Part shown: one piece after another, positions 1-8,828 of the stretch
Layout of the letters: each line of letters begins with the position of its first letter
Numbering within the stretch: the stretch's first letter is position 1
Source: AC-32 sp035455445
Lineage (GTDB): Bacteria > Actinomycetota > Thermoleophilia > Gaiellales > Gaiellaceae
Reading direction: 5' to 3'
DNA length: 12,064 nt
Assembly: GCA_035455445.1 (NCBI GenBank)
Contig: DATIFC010000027.1
Location: 1-12,064 of the forward strand
The notes under the pieces: generated by a model
Database searches by the model: none
What the model was told of the DNA's origin: nothing
Seen by the model: the letters and a program-made list of their open reading frames with translations, nothing else
Translations under genes and position numbers: made by a program

Positions 1-1044
1 CGCGGCGTCTCGACGCGCACCACCGTCCAGATCCTCGCCGGCATCCTGCTGCAGGGCTCTGAGGGGCGGCTCGACCTCGCCGCGACCGACATGGAGCTCT
101 CGCTCCGCACCTCGCTGGAGGCGCAGGTGGAGACCGGTGGGTCAGTGGTCGTTCCCGGACGGCTGTTGCTGGAGCTGGCGCGGCTGCTGCCCGACGCCGA
201 GGTCTCGATCGAGCACAAGCTCGAGGAGGCGGCCGTCGAGATCCGCTCCGGCTCGGCGAGCTACAGGCTGCACACCTACAACGCCGAGGACTTTCCGCGG
301 CTGCCCGACGCCGAGGCCGCCGACCGGCACGGGGTCGACCGCGAGACGCTGCTCGAGACCGTTGCGCGGGTGAGTCGGTCCGCCTCGCGCGACGAGTCGC
401 GCCCGGTCCTCACCGGCGTGCTGATGCGGTTCGAGCCCGGCAAGCTCGTGATGGCGGCAACCGACTCCTACCGTCTCTCGGTGAAGGAGACGGCGACCGA
501 GGGCTCCGTGCCGGAGCTCGAGGCGATCGTCCCGGCACGCGCGCTCGGCGAGCTGGCGCGGATCGCGCAGGCCGGCGAGGGGATCGAGCTCGGCGTCCAC
601 GAGAACCAGGTCGTCTTCTCGACCGGCGACGCACTGCTCACGACACGCCGCATCGACGGGCAGTTCCCGAACTACAAGCAGCTCGTTCCCGAGACCTTCG
701 ACCACGAGCTCTCGCTCCCGAGGGAGGAGCTGCTCGACGTCGTTCGCCGGGTGGCGGTGATGGCCCAGCGCAATTCGCCGCTGCGCCTGCGCTTCGCCGA
801 GGGCGAGCTGACGGTGTCCGCGCAGACCCAGGACGTGGGCGAGGCGCGGGAGTCGCTGCCGGTGTCGTTTGCCGGCGAGCCGCTCGAGATCGGCTTCAAC
901 GCCGAGTTCCTGCGCGACGGGATCGAGTCCGTCGGCGGCGAGCAGCTGCGGCTGAAGCTGATCAGCCCGCTTCGACCGGCCGTGCTCCAGGGCGAGGACG
1001 ACGACTTCCTGTACCTGATCATGCCCATCCGGCTAGCGGGCTGA
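1..1044 (+). CDS. dnaN: DNA polymerase III beta subunit (sliding clamp), 5'-truncated by window edge
   Basis: This is the ring-shaped processivity clamp that tethers DNA polymerase III to template DNA and recruits many repair and replication proteins. The reading frame is already open at base 1 and gives 347 residues before the TGA at 1042-1044. The first visible residues (RGVSTRTTVQILAGILLQ) align with the start of clamp domain 1 (E. coli RPTLPILGNLLLQ), so roughly 20-25 residues and the true start lie to the left of the window. An internal ATG at 91 falls inside the conserved domain and is not the start. Three clamp domains can be followed: the segment LAATDMELS in domain 1, the ESRPVLTGVLMRF strand beginning domain 2, and a C terminus ending YLIMPIRLAG, matching the MPMRL tail typical of clamps. 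The gene is coupled to recF by a 4-bp overlap. The next gene to the left is expected to be dnaA, but this cannot be seen. Identification is secure. Confidence 0.97.
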   Translation, partial: RGVSTRTTVQILAGILLQGSEGRLDLAATDMELSLRTSLEAQVETGGSVVVPGRLLLELARLLPDAEVSIEHKLEEAAVEIRSGSASYRLHTYNAEDFPRLPDAEAADRHGVDRETLLETVARVSRSASRDESRPVLTGVLMRFEPGKLVMAATDSYRLSVKETATEGSVPELEAIVPARALGELARIAQAGEGIELGVHENQVVFSTGDALLTTRRIDGQFPNYKQLVPETFDHELSLPREELLDVVRRVAVMAQRNSPLRLRFAEGELTVSAQTQDVGEARESLPVSFAGEPLEIGFNAEFLRDGIESVGGEQLRLKLISPLRPAVLQGEDDDFLYLIMPIRLAG

Positions 1045-2117
1045 TCGTCAGCGCCGTCGTTCTTCGGGACTACCGCTCGTACGCGAGGCTCGATCTCGAG
1101 CTGGAGCGAGGGCTCGTGCTCGTGACCGGGCCGAACGGCGCCGGGAAGACGAACTTGCTCGAGTCGCTCCACGTCGGGACGCAGGGCTTCTCGCCGCGGA
1201 CACGCGCCGATGCCCAGCTGGTGCGCTTCGGACGCGAGGCGGCGCGGATCGCGCTCCGCGGGCGGCGGGGCGGCGTCCCGCTCGATCTCGAGGTCACGCT
1301 CGAGCTGGGCAGTGGCAAGCGGGCGACGCTGAACGGTGCCCGTCTGCGCGCGGCCGAGCAGCTGCGCGCCGAGGTGACGACGCTCGTCTTCACGCCCGAC
1401 CGGCTCGTGGTCGTCAAGGGTGGCCCCGCCGCCAGGCGCGCGTACTTCGACCGCGTGCTCGGGCGCCTGACGCCGGCCCGCGCCGGGCTCTCCGCCGAGT
1501 ACGGGGCCGCGGTCGGCCAGCGGAACGCCGCGCTGCGGCGGGTGGCGCAGGGCCACTCGACCCGGGAGGCGCTGGCGCCCTGGAACGAGCAGGTGAGCCG
1601 GCTCGGAGGCGAGCTGGTTGCCGGCCGTCACGAGACGGCGGCGGCGCTGCAGCCGCGCTTTGCCGAGCGGGCCGGTGAGCTCGGGCTGGGGGAGGCCGAG
1701 CTGCGCTACGAGGGTGACGCGCCGAGTGTGGCGGAGCTGGAGGCCCGGGTCGAGCGTGACCTCGAGCGCGGCACGACCGGCCTCGGGCCGCACCTCGATG
1801 ACGTTGGCATCCTCGCGGCCGGCCGCGACCTGCGCGTCTTCGGGTCCCAGGGCGAGCAGCGCCTGGCCGTGCTCGCACTGCTCCTCGGCGAGGCCGAGCT
1901 CCTGGAGGAGCGGCGTGGCACGAGGCCGTTGCTCCTGCTGGACGACGTGCTCTCGGAGTTGGACGGTGAGCGTCGCGGCATCCTCGCGGAGCGGCTGCGC
2001 ACGGCGGGCCAGGCGCTCGTCACGAGCGCGAGCCGCGGCGCGCTCCCGGGCGAGCCCTCGCAGTTGCTGGAGGTCGCGCAGCGCGGGGACGGCACGAGCG
2101 AGGTACGGGCGGCTTGA
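1041..2117 (+). CDS. recF: DNA replication/repair protein RecF, CTG start overlapping dnaN
   Basis: RecF is an SMC/ABC-type ATPase that, with RecO and RecR, loads RecA at single-strand gaps and helps restart stalled forks in the cytoplasm. Started at the CTG at 1041, the product is 358 residues, the usual family length (E. coli 357). Visible motifs are Walker A GPNGAGKT at residues 30-37, the family segment FTPDRLVVVKGGPAARR in the middle, GPHLDD before the lid, the ABC signature SQGEQR at 269-274, and Walker B LLLLDD at 297-302 followed by VLSELD. There is no ATG, and the first GTG in frame (1116) would remove the first beta strand and leave only four residues before Walker A. The residues after CTG (IVSAVVLRDYRSY) match the RecF N terminus, so CTG, read as Met, is the best start. 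It shares bases with the dnaN stop (CTGA). No Shine-Dalgarno is visible, so translation probably depends on re-initiation after dnaN. The stop overlaps the ATG of dciA by one base. Confidence 0.95.
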   Translation: MIVSAVVLRDYRSYARLDLELERGLVLVTGPNGAGKTNLLESLHVGTQGFSPRTRADAQLVRFGREAARIALRGRRGGVPLDLEVTLELGSGKRATLNGARLRAAEQLRAEVTTLVFTPDRLVVVKGGPAARRAYFDRVLGRLTPARAGLSAEYGAAVGQRNAALRRVAQGHSTREALAPWNEQVSRLGGELVAGRHETAAALQPRFAERAGELGLGEAELRYEGDAPSVAELEARVERDLERGTTGLGPHLDDVGILAAGRDLRVFGSQGEQRLAVLALLLGEAELLEERRGTRPLLLLDDVLSELDGERRGILAERLRTAGQALVTSASRGALPGEPSQLLEVAQRGDGTSEVRAA

Positions 2118-2578
2118 TGGAGCGGCTCGGTCCCGAGATCAGGCGCGAGCTCGACCGGTTCGGAGGGGCCGGGCGGACGGCCGACCTGGTCGCGGCCTGG
2201 CCGGCCGCCGTGGGCGAGACCGTCGCCGCCAACGCGTGGCCGGCGCGCTTCGCACGGGACGGGACGCTGCACGTCAACGCCGCCTCGTCGACCTGGGCGT
2301 TCGAGTTGCAGCAGCTCGAGGCGGAGATCCTGACGCGCCTCCGCGACGCGCTCGGAGAGGGTGCCCCGGCACGGCTGCGCTTCGCTCCCGGGCCGCTTCC
2401 CGAGCTCGGCGCCGAGGACGCGGAGGCGTCGCGGAGGCCCGTGCCCGAGCCCACTCTCGACGACGCGCGCGCGGCACACGAGCTGGCGGCGCCGATCGCC
2501 TCCGAAGAACTCCGCAAAACGGTGGAAAAGGCTGCGCGAATGAGTCTCGCCGCGGCCGCTGACGACCGCTCGGTTTGA
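2117..2578 (+). CDS. dciA: DciA-type helicase-loader (DUF721) protein
   Basis: The 153-residue product belongs to the DUF721/DciA family, whose members interact with the replicative helicase DnaB and take the place of the DnaC/DnaI loaders in most bacteria. In mycobacteria the same gene sits between recF and gyrB (Rv0004), exactly as here. The N-terminal domain (about residues 1-90) shows the family pattern: a conserved Trp in AAWPAAVGETVAANAWP, then GTLHVNAASSTWAFELQQLE, then helix ILTRLRDALGEG. The later part is a Pro/Glu-rich linker followed by a predicted helix (SEELRKTVEKAARMSL, about 128-143) of unknown role, probably a contact segment. The ATG at 2117 overlaps the recF TGA (TGATG); a weak AGGT lies 12 bases upstream. 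A TTG three bases earlier is in frame but less likely. It closes the dnaN-recF-dciA translation-coupled run. The assignment rests on domain pattern and synteny. Confidence 0.9.
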   Translation: MERLGPEIRRELDRFGGAGRTADLVAAWPAAVGETVAANAWPARFARDGTLHVNAASSTWAFELQQLEAEILTRLRDALGEGAPARLRFAPGPLPELGAEDAEASRRPVPEPTLDDARAAHELAAPIASEELRKTVEKAARMSLAAAADDRSV

Positions 2579-2584
2579 TAGACT
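2579..2584 (+). promoter_or_regulatory. Possible -10 element for gyrB
   Basis: TAGACT immediately follows the dciA stop and fits the actinobacterial TANNNT -10 pattern (4 of 6 bases of TATAAT). It would start transcription near 2591 and give a leader of about 34 bases that contains the hairpin described next. No convincing -35 is found at the right spacing (CTGACG at 2559-2564 gives only 14 bp), so this is weak. The local fall in G+C between the genes is the main support. Confidence 0.25.
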
Positions 2585-2590
2585 TGTCGC

Positions 2591-2624
2591 AGCCCGGAAA
2601 TGCGTAAGTTGCAGGGCTTTTTTT
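2591..2624 (+). terminator. Stem-loop plus T7 tract abutting the gyrB start (terminator/attenuator candidate)
   Basis: The arms AGCCC (2591-2595) and GGGCT (2614-2618) are perfectly complementary. An inner TGC (2601-2603)/GCA (2611-2613) can stack on them around a 7-base loop, leaving GGAAA bulged on the left. Seven T follow (2618-2624), and base 2625 is the A of the gyrB ATG. This has the form of an intrinsic terminator and would limit read-through from dnaN-recF-dciA. The only SD-like bases before gyrB, AGGG at 2613-2616 (eight bases before ATG), are in the right arm, so the same fold could also hide the ribosome site. The stem is short and bulged, so function is inferred. Confidence 0.4.
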
Positions 2625-5009
<2,385 letters not shown>

Positions 5010-5021
5010 GGGAGGCGTGGA

Positions 5022-7568
5022 ATGGCGACGGTAGAGCCCCTCGGTCCCGGCCGGATCGAGCCGCGCGAGCTCGAGCAGGAGATGCGCTCGAGCTTCCTCG
5101 ACTACGCGATGAGTGTGATCGTCGCGCGTGCGCTCCCGGACGTGCGCGACGGCCTCAAGCCCGTCCACCGCCGCGTGCTCTACGCGATGCACGAGGCCGG
5201 GCTGCAGCCGAACCGCGCGCGGCTCAAGTGCGCCCGCGTGGTCGGCGACGTGATGGGCTCCTATCACCCCCACGGCGACCAGGCGATCTACGACACGCTC
5301 GTCCGCCTCGCGCAGCCGTTCTCGATGCGGTACCCGCTGGTGGACGGCCAGGGCAACTTCGGCAACATCGACGGCTACCCGGCCGCGGCGATGCGCTACA
5401 CGGAGTGCCGGCTCACGCGGGTCGCGACCGAGATGCTGCGCGATATCGACGCGGACACCGTCGACTTCAAGCCGAACTACGACGAGTCGCGCCGGGAGCC
5501 GGAGGTCCTGCCGTCACGCCTGCCGAACCTGCTCCTGAACGGGTCGGCCGGGATCGCGGTCGGAATGGCGACGAACATGCCGCCGCACAACCTCGGCGAG
5601 GTCGTCGACGCGCTCGTGGTGATGATCGACGAGCCGACCATCGACGTCGACCGGCTGGTCAAGAACGTCAAGGGCCCGGACTTCCCGACCGGCGCGATCA
5701 TCGTCGGCCGCGAAGGGATCCGCGAGGCGTACCGGTCGGGCCGCGGGCGGATCGTCGTCCGCGCGCGCACCCACATCGAGGAGCTGCGCGGCGGCCGCAC
5801 CGCGATCGTCGTCAGCGAGCTGCCCTACGGCGTCAAGAAGGGCGGCGACGAGGGCGTGATCACGAAGATCGCGTCGCTCGTCAACGACAAGGTCATCCCC
5901 GAGATCGCGGACGTCAAGGACCTCTCCGACAAGTCGGGGATGCGGATCCAGATCGAGCTCAAGCGCGACGCGGTCCCGCAGGTAACGCAGAACAGGCTCT
6001 TCAAGCACACCCCGCTGCAGACGACCTTCGGCTACAACGCGGTCGCCCTCGTCGACGGCGTCCCGCGGACGCTGCCGCTGCGCGACCTGCTGCTGCACTA
6101 CCTGGACTTCCAGCGCGAGGTCGTCACCCGCCGCTCCAAGTTCGAGCTGCGCAAGGCCGAGGCCCGTGCGCACGTCCTGCAGGGCTACCTGACCGCGCTC
6201 GACAACCTCGACGCCGTCATCTCGCTGATCCGCGCCTCGGCCGATCCCGACGCTGCGCGCACCGGCCTGATGGAGACCTTCGACCTCTCGGAGATCCAGG
6301 CCCAGGCGATCCTCGACCTGCGGCTGCAGCGGCTGACCGGGCTCGAGCGCAAGCGGATCGAGGAGGAGTACGCCGACCTGATGGAGCGCATCACCGAGCT
6401 GCGGACGATCCTCGGCGACGAGGCGAAGATCGACGCGCTGATCCGCGAGGAGCTGCTCGAGATCAAGCAGGTCTACGGCAAGGGCGACGACCGCCGCACC
6501 GAGATCGTGGCCGCCGAGGGCGAGCTCGAGCTCGAGGACCTGATCGCGGAGGAGGACATGGTGATCGCGATCACGCGCTCCGGCTACGTGAAGCGCCTCC
6601 CGGTCACGACCTATCGCGAGCAGCGCCGCGGCGGGATCGGTGTGATGGGCATGGACCTCAAGGACGAGGACTACATCGAGCACCTGTTCGTCGCCTCGAC
6701 GCACGACTACCTGCTCTTCTTCACCTCGGTCGGCAAGGTCTACCGGCTGAAGGTGCACGAGCTCCCGCTGGGCACGCGCCAGTCGAAGGGCCGCGCGATC
6801 GTGAACCTGCTCCCGTTCGCCCAGGGCGAGCAGGTGCGGGCGGTGATCGCGACGCGCGACTTCAAGGAGGCCGAGTACCTGGTGCTCGCGACGCGAAACG
6901 GGATGGTCAAGAAGACGCGCTTCGGGGAGTACAACACTCCCCTGAGGGCGGATGGGATCATCGCGATCAAGCTCCGCGGCGAGGACGCGCTCGTGGACGT
7001 GCTCCACTCCTCCGGCAGCGAGGACATCGTTCTCGTCTCGCGCAAGGGCCAGGCGATTCGTTTCCACGAGACGAACGTGCGCCCGATGGGCCGCGCGACC
7101 TCGGGCGTGAAGGGGATGGGCCTGCGGAAGGGCGACGAGGTGATCGCCGCCGGGATCGCCGACGACGAGCTGGACATGCTCGTGGTCACCGACCAGGGCT
7201 ACGGCAAGCGGACCCGGATGGCCGACTACCCGGTCAAGGGCCGCGGCGGCCTCGGCGTGAAGACGGTTCAGCTGACCGAGGCCCGCGGCCAGCTGGCCGG
7301 CGCTCTCGCTGTGCGCGAGGGCTACCAGGTGATGCTGATCTCGGACGGCGGCACGGTGATTCGCATGCCGGTCGACGAGATCAAGCGGCTCGGCCGTGCC
7401 ACGCAGGGCGTGATCGTCATGCGGCTGCGCGGAGACGAGCAGGTCTCCAGCATCGCGCTCGTTGCCGAGTCGGAGGAGGCTTCCGAGGCCGAGACCGCGC
7501 CTGCGACCGGGGGCGAGACGGCTCCCGCCAAGGCGACTCCCGCTGCAGAAAGCGGTAAGAACGAGTAA
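5022..7568 (+). CDS. gyrA: DNA gyrase subunit A
   Basis: GyrA is the DNA-breaking and DNA-wrapping subunit of gyrase. The product has 848 residues. The winged-helix/tower breakage domain (about 1-500) carries the catalytic tyrosine Y126 in AAMRYTECR (E. coli Y122). The quinolone-determining helix reads YHPHGDQAIYDTLVRLAQ, with Gln87 at the place of E. coli Ser83 and Asp91 at that of Asp87. A coiled-coil/gate stretch with QAQAILDLRLQRLTGLE and following charged helices precedes the beta-pinwheel domain. The pinwheel begins with a GyrA box QRRGGIG at 534-540, where the usual QRRGGKG has Lys at the sixth position. Repeated strands such as GKVYRLKVHELP, GQAIRFHETNVRPMGR and GTVIRMPVDEIKRLGR mark its blades. 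The last 34 or so residues form an Ala/Glu/Thr/Pro-rich acidic tail. The ATG at 5022 has a strong GGGGAGG Shine-Dalgarno at 5009-5015 that starts on the last base of the gyrB stop. With no topo IV genes nearby, this gyrase may also decatenate, as in mycobacteria (inference). Confidence 0.97.
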   Translation: MATVEPLGPGRIEPRELEQEMRSSFLDYAMSVIVARALPDVRDGLKPVHRRVLYAMHEAGLQPNRARLKCARVVGDVMGSYHPHGDQAIYDTLVRLAQPFSMRYPLVDGQGNFGNIDGYPAAAMRYTECRLTRVATEMLRDIDADTVDFKPNYDESRREPEVLPSRLPNLLLNGSAGIAVGMATNMPPHNLGEVVDALVVMIDEPTIDVDRLVKNVKGPDFPTGAIIVGREGIREAYRSGRGRIVVRARTHIEELRGGRTAIVVSELPYGVKKGGDEGVITKIASLVNDKVIPEIADVKDLSDKSGMRIQIELKRDAVPQVTQNRLFKHTPLQTTFGYNAVALVDGVPRTLPLRDLLLHYLDFQREVVTRRSKFELRKAEARAHVLQGYLTALDNLDAVISLIRASADPDAARTGLMETFDLSEIQAQAILDLRLQRLTGLERKRIEEEYADLMERITELRTILGDEAKIDALIREELLEIKQVYGKGDDRRTEIVAAEGELELEDLIAEEDMVIAITRSGYVKRLPVTTYREQRRGGIGVMGMDLKDEDYIEHLFVASTHDYLLFFTSVGKVYRLKVHELPLGTRQSKGRAIVNLLPFAQGEQVRAVIATRDFKEAEYLVLATRNGMVKKTRFGEYNTPLRADGIIAIKLRGEDALVDVLHSSGSEDIVLVSRKGQAIRFHETNVRPMGRATSGVKGMGLRKGDEVIAAGIADDELDMLVVTDQGYGKRTRMADYPVKGRGGLGVKTVQLTEARGQLAGALAVREGYQVMLISDGGTVIRMPVDEIKRLGRATQGVIVMRLRGDEQVSSIALVAESEEASEAETAPATGGETAPAKATPAAESGKNE

Positions 7569-7585
7569 GTTCGCAGCGGCAGCCC

Positions 7586-7599
7586 TTCCATAGCTGGAA
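7586..7599. repeat. Perfect 5-bp dyad TTCCA-tagc-TGGAA, candidate operator
   Basis: Two perfect 5-base inverted arms around four bases lie in the 82-bp gap between gyrA and the MerR-like gene. No T tract follows, so it does not look like an intrinsic terminator for gyrA. It lies just upstream of a TATAAG element, where the -35 region would be. MerR-family proteins bind dyads in the promoter spacer, so autoregulation by the downstream gene is possible, but this is inference from position alone. Confidence 0.35.
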
Positions 7600-7608
7600 A
7601 CAGGTCGC

Positions 7609-7614
7609 TATAAG
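7609..7614 (+). promoter_or_regulatory. Candidate -10 element for the MerR-like gene
   Basis: TATAAG matches five of six bases of TATAAT and sits in an AT-richer stretch after gyrA. The predicted transcript would begin near 7621, leaving about 30 bases of leader with a good Shine-Dalgarno. The expected -35 position (TTCCAT, 17 bp upstream) is a poor match and coincides with the left arm of the dyad, as in an activator- or repressor-controlled promoter. Supported only by sequence resemblance. Confidence 0.35.
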
Positions 7615-7638
7615 TTTCAACAGAGAAGCACCGGGCGC

Positions 7639-7644
7639 GGGAGG
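7639..7644 (+). promoter_or_regulatory. Ribosome binding site that fixes the MerR-like start
   Basis: GGGAGG lies six bases before the ATG at 7651, an ideal spacing. An in-frame TTG at 7648 would be only three bases from it, so ATG is the better start. The strong independent site suggests the gene is translated on its own rather than by coupling to gyrA. Confidence 0.7.
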
Positions 7645-7650
7645 CGATTG

Positions 7651-7953
7651 ATGGCGTACGACAAGGCAGCAGACTTCCTCGAGCCGATCGACCTGGCGGA
7701 GCACCTGGACAAGATCGAGCTCTACCTCGGGCAGGTATGTCAGATCGCCGGGATCTCGAAGATGCAGCTCGACTACTGGACGAACAAGGCACAGATCCCC
7801 ACCAAGGGAAGGAAGCAGCGCATCTACGACATCGACGCGCTGGAGACGGTGATGCTGATCAAGCAGGCCAAGGACAAGGGCCTGAACCTCGGCGCCGCGA
7901 TCGAGGCGGCCCGCCGCTTCCGCGAGACGAACCCTCGCGTCGGCGCGGACTAG
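7651..7953 (+). CDS. Small MerR-type HTH DNA-binding protein
   Basis: The 100-residue product is almost only a MerR-type winged helix: LYLGQVCQIAGISKMQLDYW (about 25-44) is the helix-turn-helix, KGRKQRIYDIDALETVMLIK (about 52-71) the wing and next helices, and KDKGLNLGAAIEAARRF the closing helix. Classical MerR proteins read LRYYE and GxRxY where this one has LDYWT and QRIYD, which is still within family variation. There is no effector-binding domain, no metal-binding cysteine pair (a single Cys30) and no long dimerising coiled coil, so an inducer cannot be named. An acidic 20-residue N-terminal lead (DFLEPIDLAEHLDKIE) precedes the domain. It follows gyrA by 82 bp with its own candidate promoter, dyad and Shine-Dalgarno, and its stop interlocks with that of galT on the other strand. 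It might regulate itself, gyrase or the neighbouring operon, but no target is shown by the sequence. HspR-like or excisionase-like DNA binding are alternatives. Confidence 0.8.
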   Translation: MAYDKAADFLEPIDLAEHLDKIELYLGQVCQIAGISKMQLDYWTNKAQIPTKGRKQRIYDIDALETVMLIKQAKDKGLNLGAAIEAARRFRETNPRVGAD

Positions 7954-8828
7954 ACGCGAAGCGTCTCGGCGGCCTGCTCGGGCGCGAGGGTGTTGATGTA
8001 GTGCCCGGCGCCGAGCTCGAGTGACGCGAGGGCCGTCAGCCTCGGCAACAGCTCGAAGTGCCAGTGCCCTGCCTCGTGCAGCCAGAGGTTCATCGGCGGC
8101 TGCGCGTCCGTGGCGGCGGCGATCCGCCGTAGCGCCTCGGCCGCCAGCTCCAGGGCCGGCCCGAGCAGCGGGCTCGGGAAGGCGTGCTCCTCGTGCTCGA
8201 GCGGGGCGACCAGGCACTCGTACGGCGAGCGGCTCGCGTAGGGGCAGAGCAGGACGAGGCCGTCGCGCTCGGCGACCACCCGAGTCTCCTCGCCGCGCTC
8301 GAGCTCGAGGTACTCGCACAGCCGGCAGCGCTCGCCGCGCTCCGCCTTCGCGATTGGCGGCTCGGCGTCGAGCCAGACGAGCTGGGAGTGCGAGTGCAGG
8401 AGGCTCGCGCCCGCCGCGCGTCCCTCGTTGACGCAGGCGAAGAGCGTCTTGCCCTGGTTGTCCGCCGCGGCGCCGCGCAGCCGCCAGGCGTCGGCGACGA
8501 GCCCGAGCTGCGCCGCGTCGAGCTCGGAGATCGAGCGCGAGTGCCGAGGCGAGTGGACGACGACCTCCTGCCGCGCGAACGCCGGGTACTTGTTCGGCAC
8601 GACGCGCACCGACCATCCCGGCGTGTCGGGCTCGCGCTCGCCGGGCGGCAGCGCCAGCACCTCGGGCGGGGTCCGGTGCTCGTGCCCCTCGCAGAATGGG
8701 CACGTCTCGAGCTCCCCGTCGCTCAGCGGCTCGAGCTGCACCCGCCCCGCGCCCGGCCGCGCGGAGCGCGCCGGCGCGACCGCGACCAGCCGGCCGGAGA
8801 GCGGGTCGAGCCTGAGGTCCTGCCTCAG
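7950..8828 (-). CDS. galT: GalT-type galactose-1-phosphate uridylyltransferase, compact, CTG start
   Basis: The family transfers UMP between UDP-glucose and galactose-1-phosphate in the Leloir pathway through a uridylylated histidine. From CTG at 8828 the product is 292 residues, short against the usual 320-350. Visible features are LRLDPLSGRLVAVAP at 5-19 (a GalT N-terminal hallmark), zinc-site CPFC at 43-46 and CRLC at 168-171, the active HSHSQ at 145-149 (HPHPQ in E. coli), NKYPA, and a C-terminal HWHFELLPR (255-263) plus ELGAGHYIN. The stretch that normally reads GxHEV after NKYPA is shortened to FARQEVVVHSP. The GTG at 8741 would cut off DPLSGR, so I prefer the CTG that overlaps the slipin TGA (CTGA). 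The upstream frame is open but offers no ATG, GTG or TTG near this point. No Shine-Dalgarno is seen, so coupling to slipin is likely. No galK or galE is adjacent. Related nucleotide-sugar phosphorylases of the same fold remain possible. Confidence 0.85.
   Translation of the reverse strand: MRQDLRLDPLSGRLVAVAPARSARPGAGRVQLEPLSDGELETCPFCEGHEHRTPPEVLALPPGEREPDTPGWSVRVVPNKYPAFARQEVVVHSPRHSRSISELDAAQLGLVADAWRLRGAAADNQGKTLFACVNEGRAAGASLLHSHSQLVWLDAEPPIAKAERGERCRLCEYLELERGEETRVVAERDGLVLLCPYASRSPYECLVAPLEHEEHAFPSPLLGPALELAAEALRRIAAATDAQPPMNLWLHEAGHWHFELLPRLTALASLELGAGHYINTLAPEQAAETLRV
7952..7966. terminator. Short GC hairpin between convergent merR-like and galT ends
   Basis: AGACGC and GCGTCT flank a GAA triloop, giving a perfect 6-bp stem that begins inside the stop codon of the MerR-like gene and lies in the last codons of galT on the other strand. 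Neither strand has a T tract, so it is not a classic intrinsic terminator. As the only hairpin at the convergence it may mark transcript ends on both sides. Weak support. Confidence 0.3.

Noticed and set aside
2583..2591. DnaA-box-like TTGTCGCAG before gyrB
   Set aside because: Only the first five bases agree with TTGTCCACA, it is single, and no AT-rich unwinding region is present, so no origin is called.
5228..7558. Long + strand frame and matching antisense frames within gyrA
   Set aside because: Arg/Gly/Pro/Ala-rich translations without family motifs, wholly inside a clearly coding gyrA; typical high-GC shadows.
7586..7600. Dyad after gyrA as an intrinsic terminator
   Set aside because: Five-base stem with no T tract following; an operator is a better guess.
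7596..7616. ECF-sigma-like GGAAAC...GTT promoter before the MerR-like gene
   Set aside because: Spacing is about 12 bp rather than the 16-18 expected.
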